A DNA stretch of 64,000 bases from an uncultured Parvularculaceae bacterium (GCA_947259375.1 CAMYLZ010000032.1:193501-257500), one strand, 5' to 3'. Counted from the stretch's first letter, positions 8,360 to 18,526 are shown. Notes: generated by a model not told the origin, from the letters alone. Numbers and translations: made by a program.

Positions 8360-9633
8360 CAGACGGTAATGACAATGTAGTTGTGCTGGATTCGTCAATC
8401 GAAGAATCCTTGAACTTCGATGGATTGCGCCTGCTGGCCGTCGCCAACTCGCAGCCGGCCCGCACATCGATTTCCGCCTATCTAACGGGGTTCGAAGGGC
8501 TTGAATATGAGCTGTTGAACCACCAGCAATATGAACAGCATGGGGTCGCAGTCAAAGGCGAAATTCCCGATGTACTGGTATTGGAAGTCGCCGACGAAAA
8601 AGATGCGATGATCCACATCGAAGCGATACGCGCGGAACCGGAGCTTGAGTTCCTGCATATCTGCTTACTGATGAAACAGCCGACGAAAAAAACAATCGTA
8701 AATCTTTTGCATCACGGCGCTGACGATGTGCTGTCTTTAACGCCGAACGAGATTGAGCTGAGCAGTTGTCTCGCGCGCTCGGCCGTCAACCGCTCCAATG
8801 GCAATGACCGAAGCGCCGTCGCCAAGCGGCGAACCATCGTGTTTATTCACGCGTCCGGCGGCGCCGGCGCGACTACGCTGGCCGTCAACTGCGCGCTCAA
8901 ACTTAATAAAGAGGCAAAGCGATATGGCGGCTCCGCCTGTCTTCTCGATCTAGATATCCAGTTTGGCGACGCTGACCTGCAACTCGACCTTTCCGTGCGA
9001 TCGAACCTGCTTGATATTATCAAGGCGCCGGACCGCCTCGATTTCCGCATGCTCGAAAACCTGATGATTCAGGGCCCGGACGGTCTTCACGTATTGACGG
9101 CGCCGGACGAGCCGCTGCCCTTTGAGGCTCTGGAGAAAAGCACGGTCGAAAAAGTGCTGTCCCTCGCCCGTCGGCATCATCGCTTCGTCGTTATCGACAT
9201 GCCCATGGCGCTGACTTCGTGGACAGACGCGGTTTTAAAATCGGCAGATCATATCTTTCTCGTCACGCAGATGAATGTTCTCTCCCTGCGCGCCGCGCGG
9301 CGCCTCCTCGATGCGCTGCAAGACGTCAATCTCGAAAACGCGCCGATGAGCGCAATCGCCAACCGTTATCCATCCAAGGGTCAGGGACGCAAGATTTCGA
9401 TCGCCGAAGCGGAGAAAATGCTGCGCATCTCCGTCGACACAACCGTCCCAAGCAATTTCGGCCTGCTGATTAACAGCCTCGATCAGGGCATGCCCGCCGT
9501 CCTGCAACAACCATCAACCAAATATTGCCGCGCCATAGAAGAAATCCTGGAAAGAGCATCCGCTTTGGCGCCGCCGAAGAAACAACGGTTATCGCTCGGA
9601 AGTTTCTTCAATCGCGGAGGTTCCGATGTTTGA
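8356..9633 (+). CDS. cpaE: Tad pilus localisation ATPase-like protein CpaE/TadZ
   Basis: 425 residues. An N-terminal receiver-like domain (about residues 15-140) is followed by a MinD/ParA-type domain. Its deviant Walker A reads GGAGATT, lacking the usual Lys before TT, which is a known trait of TadZ proteins. Later motifs include LDLDIQFGDADLQLDL and VIDMP. CpaE/TadZ marks the pole and directs pilus assembly. The start is GTG 8356, overlapping the preceding stop, with GGGGGA five bases upstream. The gene ends by overlapping the TadA ATPase gene. Confidence 0.9.
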   Translation: MTDGNDNVVVLDSSIEESLNFDGLRLLAVANSQPARTSISAYLTGFEGLEYELLNHQQYEQHGVAVKGEIPDVLVLEVADEKDAMIHIEAIRAEPELEFLHICLLMKQPTKKTIVNLLHHGADDVLSLTPNEIELSSCLARSAVNRSNGNDRSAVAKRRTIVFIHASGGAGATTLAVNCALKLNKEAKRYGGSACLLDLDIQFGDADLQLDLSVRSNLLDIIKAPDRLDFRMLENLMIQGPDGLHVLTAPDEPLPFEALEKSTVEKVLSLARRHHRFVVIDMPMALTSWTDAVLKSADHIFLVTQMNVLSLRAARRLLDALQDVNLENAPMSAIANRYPSKGQGRKISIAEAEKMLRISVDTTVPSNFGLLINSLDQGMPAVLQQPSTKYCRAIEEILERASALAPPKKQRLSLGSFFNRGGSDV

Positions 9634-11014
9634 GCGTTTCAACAATTCTTCAAACGGCGCCCGCTTCGAACCGCGCCTGGCCTATTCCGACAACGCACGC
9701 TTCAATGGGCTGACCGACGACACGGATAACGCCGTCGCAACACATCTCAAGGTGGCCATTCACCAGCGGCTGCTCGACAAAATCAATCTCGCGGCGTTGG
9801 AAAAAATGCCGCGCGACAAGATCGCCGAACAAATTTCGCCGCTGGTCCGCAAGCTGCTCAATGAAGAACGCGCGGCGCTTAACACGTCTGAATATGCGCA
9901 GCTCCTGTCGGAAATTCTCGACGAGGTTCTTGGCCTTGGACCGCTGGAGCCGCTCCTCAAAGACCCGATGATTTCCGACATTCTCGTCAACACGCATTCG
10001 CAGGTTTTTGTCGAGCGCCTGGGCATGCTGGAAAAGACCGAAGTCCGTTTCAAGGATGACGCTCATCTGTTGCGCATCATCCAGAAAATCGTCTCAGCGG
10101 TCGGGCGCCGGGTGGACGAGTCCCAACCATGGGTTGACGCGCGCCTCGCCGACGGAAGCCGCGTCAATGCATTATTGCCGCCATGCGCTGTGGACGGCCC
10201 GCTATTGTCGATCAGGAAATTCTCAAAAATGCCGTTCACTATCGATCGCCTGATCGACAATGGCACAATCACGCCGGAAATTGCCGATTTCTTTGAGGTT
10301 GTCGTCCGCACCCGCCTGAATGTCCTGATCTCGGGCGGAACCGGCACAGGCAAAACCACCATGCTGAACGCCATGTCGAGCCTCATCGGCAATAAGGAAC
10401 GGATCGTCACGATTGAAGATACAGCGGAACTGCAGATGCAGCAGGACCATGTCGGCCGCATGGAAACACGGCCAGCAAACATAGAAGGACAGGGCAAAGT
10501 TTCACAGCGCGACCTTGTGCGGAACGCCCTTCGAATGCGTCCCGACCGCATCATCCTGGGCGAAGTGCGCGGCGTCGAGGTGATCGACATGCTGCAAGCC
10601 ATGAATACCGGTCATGACGGATCAATGACCACCATTCACGCCAACGGTCCCCGCGACGCCCTCACCCGGCTCGAACATATGACCGCAATGACCGGGTTTG
10701 ATATACCGACGCGTTCGCTGCGCGGACAAATGGCGTCCGCCCTTCAGGTGATCGTGCAATTGCGGCGGTTTTCCGACGGGAAACGCCGGGTTGTCTCCAT
10801 TCAGGAGATTACCGGTCTCGAAGGCGACATCATCTCCATGCAGGAAATATACACCTATCGCCAACAGGGCATAGACAAGGACGGTCGAGTGATCGGCTAT
10901 CACACGCCGACCGGCATTCGCCCGAAACTCGCCGAACGCGCGGCTGAATTCGGCTACGCCTTGCCGGAAAAAGCGTTCAAGCCCATTCGCGAGGAAGCCG
11001 GAGCGAGCGCATGA
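9626..11014 (+). CDS. cpaF: Tad pilus motor ATPase CpaF/TadA
   Basis: 462 residues, the usual length. It is a T2SE/VirB11-type ATPase with Walker A SGGTGTGKTT, an Asp box around TIEDTAELQ, Walker B RIILGEVRG and a His box (MTTIHAN). It powers both extension and retraction of Flp pili on the cytoplasmic face, working with TadB and TadC. The start ATG 9626 overlaps cpaE by eight bases and has GGAGG just upstream. Confidence 0.95.
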   Translation: MFERFNNSSNGARFEPRLAYSDNARFNGLTDDTDNAVATHLKVAIHQRLLDKINLAALEKMPRDKIAEQISPLVRKLLNEERAALNTSEYAQLLSEILDEVLGLGPLEPLLKDPMISDILVNTHSQVFVERLGMLEKTEVRFKDDAHLLRIIQKIVSAVGRRVDESQPWVDARLADGSRVNALLPPCAVDGPLLSIRKFSKMPFTIDRLIDNGTITPEIADFFEVVVRTRLNVLISGGTGTGKTTMLNAMSSLIGNKERIVTIEDTAELQMQQDHVGRMETRPANIEGQGKVSQRDLVRNALRMRPDRIILGEVRGVEVIDMLQAMNTGHDGSMTTIHANGPRDALTRLEHMTAMTGFDIPTRSLRGQMASALQVIVQLRRFSDGKRRVVSIQEITGLEGDIISMQEIYTYRQQGIDKDGRVIGYHTPTGIRPKLAERAAEFGYALPEKAFKPIREEAGASA

Positions 11015-11973
11015 CCCTATTCTCCCAATTACTCGCAATCGGCGGCGCCTTGCTCGGTTTTTTCCTGCTCGTCGACGGCGTCGCATTCATCCTCGCCAAT
11101 ACCGGCGGGCGCGGCGCATCGCGCGCCAATCGCCGGCTCAAATTCGACGACAAGGGCGACCCGGCCGACCATATCGAGGTCGTTGCCCGTCAAAACGAGG
11201 AGCATAACGCCAGGACATCCATCGGGCGTTACTTCGAAACGCTGGCGAGGCGCGCGGACATTACATTACCGCCTTATCGCATCTACTTTCTGATCGGCGT
11301 CATGACGGTGCTGTTTTTCTTTGTATTTCTTCTGACCTTGCCGTTCATCCCGAAATCGATACTGTTTTTCATCGCAGCGACCACGGCGACGCTTCTGCCG
11401 GTCATGTATCTGAACGCCAAATCGCGCGATCGCGTGAACAAGTTTCAGGAACAGTTTCCCGACGCGCTTGATCTTATTGTTCGCAGCCTGAAGGTCGGCC
11501 ACCCGTTGAGCGCGGCCCTAACCACAATCGCCAACGAAATACCGGATCCGCTCGGCGCCGAATTCGAGATTGCCGCCCGTCAAATCGCTTACGGGAAAAG
11601 CACGCCGGAGGCGATAAACGCCATCTCCCAGCGGATCGACCTCGCCGACGTGCGTTTCTTCGCCGTCGCGGTTCAGATCCATCATGAAGCCGGCGGCAAT
11701 CTCGCTGAAATCCTGAGCGGCTTGTCGACAATAATCCGCGGCCGGTTTCAGCTATTCCGGAAGGTCAAGGCGCTTACCGTGGAAGGGCGATTTTCCGCCT
11801 GGTTCCTCTCCCTGTTTCCAGTGGTGATGATTTTTGTCATGGCGGGCATGCAGCCTGGTTATTACCAGAATGTTGCTGATTTTGCATATTTTCCGCATGC
11901 GGTCGTTCTCGTCTTTTTCCTGCTGATCGTCAACGTCATCGCGATGAAGCTGATCACGAAGCTGGAGGTGTAA
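11011..11973 (+). CDS. tadB: Tad pilus inner-membrane platform protein TadB
   Basis: 320 residues. Membrane helices lie at the N-terminus (about 5-28), around 90-130 and at the C-terminus (about 270-310). They surround a T2SSF domain (FPDALDLIVRSLKVGHPLSAAL ... HHEAGGNLAEIL). TadB pairs with TadC as the membrane platform through which the ATPase acts. The start overlaps the cpaF stop (ATGA), implying coupled translation. Confidence 0.93.
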   Translation: MTLFSQLLAIGGALLGFFLLVDGVAFILANTGGRGASRANRRLKFDDKGDPADHIEVVARQNEEHNARTSIGRYFETLARRADITLPPYRIYFLIGVMTVLFFFVFLLTLPFIPKSILFFIAATTATLLPVMYLNAKSRDRVNKFQEQFPDALDLIVRSLKVGHPLSAALTTIANEIPDPLGAEFEIAARQIAYGKSTPEAINAISQRIDLADVRFFAVAVQIHHEAGGNLAEILSGLSTIIRGRFQLFRKVKALTVEGRFSAWFLSLFPVVMIFVMAGMQPGYYQNVADFAYFPHAVVLVFFLLIVNVIAMKLITKLEV

Positions 11974-11982
11974 GAAACGCAA

Positions 11983-12933
11983 ATGGCGATAACGGTTTTA
12001 ACAATTCTGGTCGCATTGGCGCTGGCGGGCGCAGCCATCGCGTTTCTTTATTCCGGCGTAAATCAGTATTTCGCTCAAAGCTCGCGTTTCTCGCGGCGCC
12101 TGCACCCGTCCGCCAGTCCAGTCGCTTCCGCCGCCCCCGACAGCAAGCTTGTTCCCGATGACAGTGTAATCGATTCAGTTGAACGTTATTTGACGCCCAA
12201 GGATCCCAAGCAGCTTTCAAAACTCCGCAAGCGGTTGATGCTTGCAGGGTATCGCAATCCGTCCGCGGTGAAAGCGTTTGTCGCGTGGAAATGGGGAATC
12301 GCGATAGCCGGCCTGTTCATTTCAAGCATCCTGTTTTCAGCCATGATGGCCGGCGCCAATACGCTCCTGCCGATCGCGGGCATGGGAATCGTCGTGCTGA
12401 TTTCCTATTTCGCCGCCGATATGTGGGTGTTGCGGAACATCGCCTATCGCCAGATGGACATCGAAAAGGCGTTTCCGGACGCGCTTGATCTCATGCTCGT
12501 CTGCATCGAGGCGGGACACGGTCTTGACCAGGCGATACATCGCGTGGCGCAGGAAATTCGCAACGCCGCGCCCGTTTTGTCCGAAGAGCTCACGCTGGTC
12601 GTCAATGAACTGCGCGCGGGCAAAATGCGCGACCGCGTGCTCGCCGACTTTGCGGCGCGTACCAATATCAGCGACGTCGCCGCCTTCGTCACGGTCATCA
12701 AACAGGCCGACCAGTTCGGCGTATCGATCGCCGACACCTTGCGCGTATATGCGCGCGAGATGCGCAACAAGCGTTATATTCGCGCGGAGGAAAAGGCCAA
12801 CATGATGCCGATCAAACTGGCGATAGGCGCAATCGCGTTTACCGTGCCGCCAGTGATTGTAATTTTGATCGGTCCGTCGATCATTCTCATTCTACGAGAG
12901 ATGATGAAAGCCGCATCGGGAGGGGCGTTTTAA
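11983..12933 (+). CDS. tadC: Tad pilus inner-membrane platform protein TadC
   Basis: 316 residues. The T2SSF domain reads FPDALDLMLVCIEAGHGLDQA, with the typical C-terminal hydrophobic pair (VPPVIVILIGPSIILIL). It is homologous in layout to TadB and forms the second platform subunit. It starts ten bases after tadB and ends directly against the tadD start codon. Confidence 0.93.
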   Translation: MAITVLTILVALALAGAAIAFLYSGVNQYFAQSSRFSRRLHPSASPVASAAPDSKLVPDDSVIDSVERYLTPKDPKQLSKLRKRLMLAGYRNPSAVKAFVAWKWGIAIAGLFISSILFSAMMAGANTLLPIAGMGIVVLISYFAADMWVLRNIAYRQMDIEKAFPDALDLMLVCIEAGHGLDQAIHRVAQEIRNAAPVLSEELTLVVNELRAGKMRDRVLADFAARTNISDVAAFVTVIKQADQFGVSIADTLRVYAREMRNKRYIRAEEKANMMPIKLAIGAIAFTVPPVIVILIGPSIILILREMMKAASGGAF

Positions 12934-13842
12934 ATGGATAATCACAGGACATCGATTGGCCCGGTCGCCAACCTGCTTCGAACAATGGCGCTTGGGGCGG
13001 TATGCCTTGCCTTGCAAGGGTGCTTTTCAAGTTTTTCCATGAGCGATGCGGACATTACCCTCGCAGAACCGGTAGCCGCTCCACATGCGATGAAAACTGG
13101 CTGGGAGTATATGGACCAGCGCGCTTTCGGCGCCGCCATCCAGGCGTTCCGTGTTGAACTTTCAAATGACGCCGAAAATGAGTCGCTCCGTTTCGGTCTC
13201 GCAGAAGCCTACCGATATGCCGGCTATTCGCAGCAGGCGGAGAGCCGCTATGCGGAATTGCTCGAAAGCGTCGAGTTCCGTAGCCAGGCGTTGACCGGAA
13301 TCGGTCATTTGAAATTGTCGAATTACGATGCGGACGGGGCGTTTGAGATTTTCTCCACCGCCGTCGCTGAAGACGAAGCCGCCTGGAAAGCATGGCTGGG
13401 ATTGGCGCAATTGCGCGATCTTGCCGGCGACTGGGACGCCGCCGACGCCGCCTATAAAAGAGCGCTGCTGGAGACGACAAACCGTGCGGTCGTGTTGAAC
13501 AATCACGGCGTCTCGATGATGGCGCGCGGCGAGCCGCAAGCGGCGCTCGCTTACCTCGATATGGCCGCGTCCATCGCGTCGGACGACGTGCGTATTCGCA
13601 CGAATATCGATCTGGCGCAGGCGATGAGCGAGGAGGCACCGGACCTGGACCGCGAAGGCCAGCCGGACAGCAAGGTCCGCGCCCGTATTTTCAACAATAG
13701 AGGATATGTGGCGATGTTGAACGGCAGACATGCCGACGCTGAAAATTACTTCAATGCGGCTATTGATACGCATCCGTCCTTTTACGCCGTCGCTCATAAA
13801 AACCTGAGAACCTTGAAAACAAACAGCGCAAAGCCGCGCTGA
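12934..13842 (+). CDS. tadD: TPR lipoprotein TadD
   Basis: 302 residues. A signal peptide with lipobox LQGC (Cys near residue 29) is followed by tandem tetratricopeptide repeats from about residue 45 to 290 (GLAEAYRYAGYSQQAESRY, NNHGVSMMARGEPQAALAYL, NNRGYVAMLNGRHADAENYF). TadD-type TPR lipoproteins act as pilotins or scaffolds for the secretin. ATG follows the tadC stop immediately. Confidence 0.88.
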   Translation: MDNHRTSIGPVANLLRTMALGAVCLALQGCFSSFSMSDADITLAEPVAAPHAMKTGWEYMDQRAFGAAIQAFRVELSNDAENESLRFGLAEAYRYAGYSQQAESRYAELLESVEFRSQALTGIGHLKLSNYDADGAFEIFSTAVAEDEAAWKAWLGLAQLRDLAGDWDAADAAYKRALLETTNRAVVLNNHGVSMMARGEPQAALAYLDMAASIASDDVRIRTNIDLAQAMSEEAPDLDREGQPDSKVRARIFNNRGYVAMLNGRHADAENYFNAAIDTHPSFYAVAHKNLRTLKTNSAKPR

Positions 13843-13863
13843 TTGCTGGAACAGGCTGGCAAC

Positions 13864-14355
13864 GTGGACATCCCTTTCGAGAGACCGTTCTGGCTGCTAT
13901 TCGCCTGCTTTATCATCGTCATTACGGTTATCGACGCCCGCAGCTACAAGATACCGAATTCAGGCGTCGTCGCGCTGGCGGCAAGCGGCGTAGTCGCGGT
14001 GCTGCTCACGGCGCCGGAACTTGCCGCGGTTAACCTGGCCGTTGCCGCGGCCACGATTGCGATCGGCTTCGTTCTTTACAGATTCACCAGCTTTGGCGCG
14101 GGCGACGCCAAACTCTTCTCCGCGATCATGCTCTGGTTCGGAATCAAAGGCGCCATACCCTTGCTGTTCTGGTTCGGCGTATGCTGCGCCGCGCTGACTT
14201 TGCTTTTGGTTGTCGGGCGACGCATGCCCATCGCCGGCATCCCTGGCCTTGGCGCATGGCGCCCTTTGCACAAGGGCGCGCCAGTGCCCCTCGCCCTCGC
14301 CATCGGCCCTGCCGCCCTGATCGCCAGCACGCAATTTTCGAACGGCATCTGGTAA
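13864..14355 (+). CDS. cpaA: Prepilin peptidase CpaA/TadV
   Basis: 163 residues from GTG 13864 (170 from TTG 13843, which abuts the tadD stop). It is an A24-type aspartyl prepilin peptidase with the two active-site motifs DARSYKIPN and FGAGDAK, in a protein of several membrane helices. It lacks the N-methylase domain, as is normal for TadV. It should process both Flp pilins and the TadE/F/G pseudopilins. It is the last gene of the operon. The GTG is weakly favoured because an AGG-containing stretch precedes it. Confidence 0.9.
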   Translation: MDIPFERPFWLLFACFIIVITVIDARSYKIPNSGVVALAASGVVAVLLTAPELAAVNLAVAAATIAIGFVLYRFTSFGAGDAKLFSAIMLWFGIKGAIPLLFWFGVCCAALTLLLVVGRRMPIAGIPGLGAWRPLHKGAPVPLALAIGPAALIASTQFSNGIW

Positions 14356-14863
14356 TGACGCGCCTCTCCGCGCAGGCAGCCGGATGCGACAGCGCGACGG
14401 CGCCATTTGCGAACCGTCCCCGCGCATCGGGCTGAGCGCCCATATTCGAAGCCCCGTGATTATACTGCCAGACCCGGCTTTTTTTCAGAGATATGAATTT
14501 TCCACAGCCGTTTATTGGCGGCGACCTTTAGTCCGCAATCCAGTCCGATTCTGGCCCACCTTTTTGCGGACCAGTCTGCTTAGCCGCAATGTTCAATTGT
14601 CCACACGCTTTTCCGGCAAAGACTGTTGATTACGGCGACCGAGAAACTTCGACAGTATCTTTGCGCCGTGTTCTGATCTTTTCAGCGTACTCAAGGGAGG
14701 GCATTAAACACCATCTCTGTATCCGCCATCATCCATTCTGAAGCCTCTTTAGCAATCGCTTTAAGCAAACACGCCGGGTAATATCACACCTGCCGACAAG
14801 CGAATTCCACGCTTCTGCAAAGACAGTCATTCCGCCCGTTCAGGCTGCAGACAAGAGGAGTAG
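14356..14863. other. Intergenic region, convergent gene ends
   Basis: This lies between the end of the rightward Tad operon and the end of the leftward BCCT gene. No coding signal, RNA gene or clear T-tailed hairpin was recognised in its ~500 bases. Confidence 0.5.
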
Positions 14864-16477
14864 CTACGCCGCTTTGGCAATCTGGTTCGGCAATTCCGTC
14901 ATCAAGCCGCGATAAAGGCTTAAGCAACAGGCAAGCAACACGAGCGTGAACGGCAAGCCGGCCGTAATGGCGCCAGCCTGCAGCGATGAAAGCGCAACGG
15001 AGCCGCCGCCCACGAGCAGTACGATTGCAACCAGCCCTTCCATTGTCGCCCAGAAAATCCGTTGCGGCACGGGCGCATGCAGCTTGCCGCCCGCCGTGAT
15101 GCTGTCGATAACGAGCGAACCGGAATCCGACGAGGTTACAAAAAACACCATCAGGAGGACGATCGCCACAAAGGATGAGACTTCGGCGAAGGGAAGGTTC
15201 TCCAACATCTGGAACAGGACAAGCGTAACATCGGAAACGCCCCCCGGCAGCGCACCGACATTGTTGTCGACTTGTTCAAGCGCGGTCACACCGAAAGACG
15301 AAAACCAGATGATCACGACGAACACCGGCACGATCATCACCGCGCCCAGGAACTCACGAATGGTGCGCCCTCGCGAGACGCGGGCGATAAACATGCCGAC
15401 AAACGGCGACCAGGAAATCCACCATGCCCAATAAAAGACCGTCCAGCCATGGAACCATTCCTTGTCCTCCCTGCCGATCCAGTTGCTGAGCCGAAAGGTG
15501 TCCGCCACATAGCCGACCGCGTTAACGCCAAAACTCTTCAAGATGACGAGCGTCGGCCCGGCGATAATCACGAAGGCCAACAGCGCGATGGCGATGATGA
15601 TGTTGACGTTGCTCAGGAGTTTAACGCCGCCATCGAGCCCGCGAACAACCGAGAAAATCGCCATTGCCGTTATGCCGGAAATCAACAGCACCTGAGTCGC
15701 CAAGCCAGCATCTACGCCGAAGAGGAAATTAAGGCCGCTCGCCGCCTGTTTGGCCCCAAGCCCAAGCGATGTCGCCAGGCCGAACAATGTCGCCACTACA
15801 GCGATAAGATCAATGATATGGCCCGCCCATCCCCAGATTCGCTCGCCAAACAATGGATAAAAGGCGGACCGGATCGTCAACGGCAGACCCTTGTTGAAAG
15901 TGAAAAATGCGAGCGCGAGCCCCACTAGCGCGTATACGGACCAAGGGGTCACGCCCCAGTGAAAAATCGTAGCGCTGAAAGCAAGCCGGCGCGCTTCGGG
16001 CGTCAAGGGTTCAACGCCCAATGGCGTCCCCGCCCAATCCGTATAATACGCCATCGGTTCGGCCGCGCCGTAAAATATCATACCGATGCCAACGCCTGCA
16101 GAAAACAGCATTGAAAGCCACGACTTTGTGCTGAAGTCCGGCTTGGCGTCCGGTCCGCCCAAGCGAATGCGACCGAGCGGCGACACCCCGACGGCGATGC
16201 AAAACAGGATGACGATGTTGGTTGTGATAACGAAAAGCCAGTCGAAGCTATTCAAAGTCCAGTCTCTGGCGCCATTGAGCCAGACACTCGCCGTCTCCGG
16301 GAATGCCAGCGCCCCGAATACGAACGACAAGATCGCGGCGGCGCTGATGAAAAACACCGGATTGTGAAGGTCGAGCCCCAGGATCTCCACATTGTCCTGA
16401 CCGGTTTCATAATCTGTATCATAGATCGACTGCTCCGGCGCCAGGTTTTCCGGAAGGTGTTTTTCGTCGTTCGTCAC
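14864..16477 (-). CDS. BCCT family betaine/choline/carnitine transporter
   Basis: 537 residues with about 12 membrane helices. The BCCT signature is clear: YWAWWISWSPFVGMFIARVSRGRT in helix 8, and GAAEPMAYYTDW earlier. Members import quaternary ammonium compounds (glycine betaine, choline, carnitine) or DMSP with Na+ or H+ and serve in osmoprotection or nutrition; the substrate cannot be fixed from sequence. The start is GTG 16477, which overlaps the upstream sulfotransferase stop as GTGA. A longer ORF to 16549 lies wholly inside that gene and is rejected. A C-terminal osmosensing tail is short here. Confidence 0.93.
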   Translation of the reverse strand: MTNDEKHLPENLAPEQSIYDTDYETGQDNVEILGLDLHNPVFFISAAAILSFVFGALAFPETASVWLNGARDWTLNSFDWLFVITTNIVILFCIAVGVSPLGRIRLGGPDAKPDFSTKSWLSMLFSAGVGIGMIFYGAAEPMAYYTDWAGTPLGVEPLTPEARRLAFSATIFHWGVTPWSVYALVGLALAFFTFNKGLPLTIRSAFYPLFGERIWGWAGHIIDLIAVVATLFGLATSLGLGAKQAASGLNFLFGVDAGLATQVLLISGITAMAIFSVVRGLDGGVKLLSNVNIIIAIALLAFVIIAGPTLVILKSFGVNAVGYVADTFRLSNWIGREDKEWFHGWTVFYWAWWISWSPFVGMFIARVSRGRTIREFLGAVMIVPVFVVIIWFSSFGVTALEQVDNNVGALPGGVSDVTLVLFQMLENLPFAEVSSFVAIVLLMVFFVTSSDSGSLVIDSITAGGKLHAPVPQRIFWATMEGLVAIVLLVGGGSVALSSLQAGAITAGLPFTLVLLACCLSLYRGLMTELPNQIAKAA

Positions 16478-18486
16478 GCACGATACTCCGTTACTGCGGG
16501 ACCGAGCGCTTGTTTGAGCGGCCCCAGATAAGGTTCGAATGGACGCCATTGATCGACGCCGGATTTATTGATCGGCCTACGCACTTGTTCGGAGCTTGCG
16601 GTCCTTACCGACCGGTCTGTCGCATGAAACTCAAGGCAGGCTTCTTCAAATGGCAAGCCGCAATGCTCAAGGATACGCCGAACCTGTCCTTCCAGATCGA
16701 CGAGGACATCCTCGTGGCTAACCTTGAGAACTTTTCCGGGCAACACATCGTCCCAGTGCCGCATCACCTGAAGGTAGTCGCGATAATACTGCCCGATTTC
16801 TCTCAAGCCGTAGGTAAATTCCTGGCCTTCCGCAAAAAGCTGCTTGAAATTGGAAAAACAGCACGCCATTGGCTCGCGCCGCGCGTCAATGATTTTCGCG
16901 TTGGGCAAGATCAAATGAATAAGCCCAATATGGCGGAAATTGTTCGGCATCTTGTCCGTAAAGTACGGCGCGCCAGCACGGTGTATTTGTGTATCGGCGA
17001 TATATTGCTCGCCCATGTCGCGTAGCTGATCCACTGACAGGTCATGAAGAATTTCCGGATAAGCGGACTTGCCCGCCCGCTGGTTAGCGCCTCGCAATCG
17101 CTGCGAAAGGCTGAGAATATTCGGCAATTCCAGCGTTCCGTCGATTTGCGAATGTGATGCAAGTATCTGCTCGAGCAAGGTCGAGCCTGCTCGCGGCAGT
17201 CCGACAATAAAGATAGGATCCGGCGCTTCGCACCCGGCCCCTCGGTGTTCGGCGAACAAGGGCTCTTGGCAATGTCTGATTTGCTCTTCTAGCTCCGCTG
17301 TCATCTTGTCCGCATCATATCGGCTTTGCGCACGTTTCAATCCATTGCCGCGATCATAATGCTCGAATGAACGCGCATAATCGCCCCTATCCTCGAACGC
17401 TTTTCCAAGCGCGAAGCATAAATGCACGCGGTCTGCATGTGACAGGTCGGTTCTTGACTGCGCCGCCGACATCGCCGCGATCTCTTGATCTGAAAACCGG
17501 TAGGTCTTGAGGTTCGCAAGGGAAAAATATGCATCGCCGTGCCCAGGCTTTGCTTCATACGCTCTCCGATAGGAGGCGATCGCTTGTTCGGTTCGGCCGT
17601 AGGTTTTCAGCGCATGTCCGCGCGAGGTCAGCGTTGCAGGGTCGTTCGGCAGTTTCTCCAGGATCCGATCGAACAGCTCCAATGCGCCATCAAAGTCCCC
17701 CGTCTGCAACCGCTCAATTGCAAAATGCGACTGAAACAAGGAGTTTTCCGGATCGGTTTCGTAAAGCCGCTTCGCCTGATCGAGCGCCGCCTCAAACTTC
17801 TGGCGCTTGCGAAGCACCTGGATGTAATCAAGCCGGATCTGTATGTTGTCCGGTTCAAACTCAGCTGCGCTCTCCAAAAGAAACTCAGCATCATCAAGCA
17901 CGCCGAGCTGAATGCCGATATCGGCGAGCAGGCGCATGGCTTCGACATGATGCGGCGTCTTTTGCAGGAAGGCGCGGCAAAGGGCTTCCGCCTTCAGCAG
18001 TTTTCCTTCATGGATCAGGTTCGAAACGGCAAGCAATTCCGGTGAAAGCTTCGCCAACCGATCAGCTTGCGCGCGCGCATGCGCAGCTTGACTCGCGCGC
18101 CCCGCCGCAGCCGCAAGATCAGCCAAGGCGCGCCAACTCGCAGTCAATGCCGGGTTCGATTCACACGCCAACTCATAAGCGCGCAACGCTTCGCGGCTCT
18201 TCCCCAGCGTTGAAAGCAAATGCCCTTGCTCTTGATAAGCGCGCCCGAAATGCGGCGCCGCTTCGAGAAGTTTGTCCAGCGCAACGCCAGCGTTATCAAA
18301 ACGCTTCAGATAGCGCAAACAAACCGCATGAATATAAAGCGCATCAACGTCCGACGGATTACCATCAAGAATAGGCGCAACAGCATCCATCGCCTCATCA
18401 AACCGGTTCGCATACATGAACTTTTGCGCTGATCCGAGCGCATCACTCCTGGCTTTCTCCGCCTGCCGGCTATCTTTGGCTGTCAT
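16474..18486 (-). CDS. TPR-repeat sulfotransferase
   Basis: 670 residues. The N-terminal ~400 residues are tetratricopeptide repeats (for example RFDEAMDAVAPILDGNPSD, GDFDGALELFDRILEKLPND). The C-terminal domain is a Sulfotransfer_3-like PAPS-dependent sulfotransferase, with a 5'-phosphosulfate loop (FIVGLPRAGSTLLEQI) and a 3'-phosphate motif near IIDARREPMACCFSNF. Such cytoplasmic TPR-sulfotransferases are common in marine alphaproteobacteria; their acceptors are mostly unknown. Start ATG 18486 has GGAG six bases upstream. The stop overlaps the BCCT start, so the two are probably coupled and co-regulated. Confidence 0.9.
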   Translation of the reverse strand: MTAKDSRQAEKARSDALGSAQKFMYANRFDEAMDAVAPILDGNPSDVDALYIHAVCLRYLKRFDNAGVALDKLLEAAPHFGRAYQEQGHLLSTLGKSREALRAYELACESNPALTASWRALADLAAAAGRASQAAHARAQADRLAKLSPELLAVSNLIHEGKLLKAEALCRAFLQKTPHHVEAMRLLADIGIQLGVLDDAEFLLESAAEFEPDNIQIRLDYIQVLRKRQKFEAALDQAKRLYETDPENSLFQSHFAIERLQTGDFDGALELFDRILEKLPNDPATLTSRGHALKTYGRTEQAIASYRRAYEAKPGHGDAYFSLANLKTYRFSDQEIAAMSAAQSRTDLSHADRVHLCFALGKAFEDRGDYARSFEHYDRGNGLKRAQSRYDADKMTAELEEQIRHCQEPLFAEHRGAGCEAPDPIFIVGLPRAGSTLLEQILASHSQIDGTLELPNILSLSQRLRGANQRAGKSAYPEILHDLSVDQLRDMGEQYIADTQIHRAGAPYFTDKMPNNFRHIGLIHLILPNAKIIDARREPMACCFSNFKQLFAEGQEFTYGLREIGQYYRDYLQVMRHWDDVLPGKVLKVSHEDVLVDLEGQVRRILEHCGLPFEEACLEFHATDRSVRTASSEQVRRPINKSGVDQWRPFEPYLGPLKQALGPAVTEYRA

Positions 18487-18496
18487 CCGAGACTCC

Positions 18497-18526
18497 GAAA
18501 AGGCGCTCCTTTTGCGGGAGCGCCTT
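18497..18526 (-). terminator. Intrinsic terminator after the TonB receptor gene
   Basis: Ten-base-pair hairpin arms 18500-18509 and 18517-18526 around a seven-base loop. On the minus strand the stem is followed by TTTT. It sits between the TonB receptor stop and the sulfotransferase RBS, so it would limit read-through into the next two genes. Confidence 0.7.
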
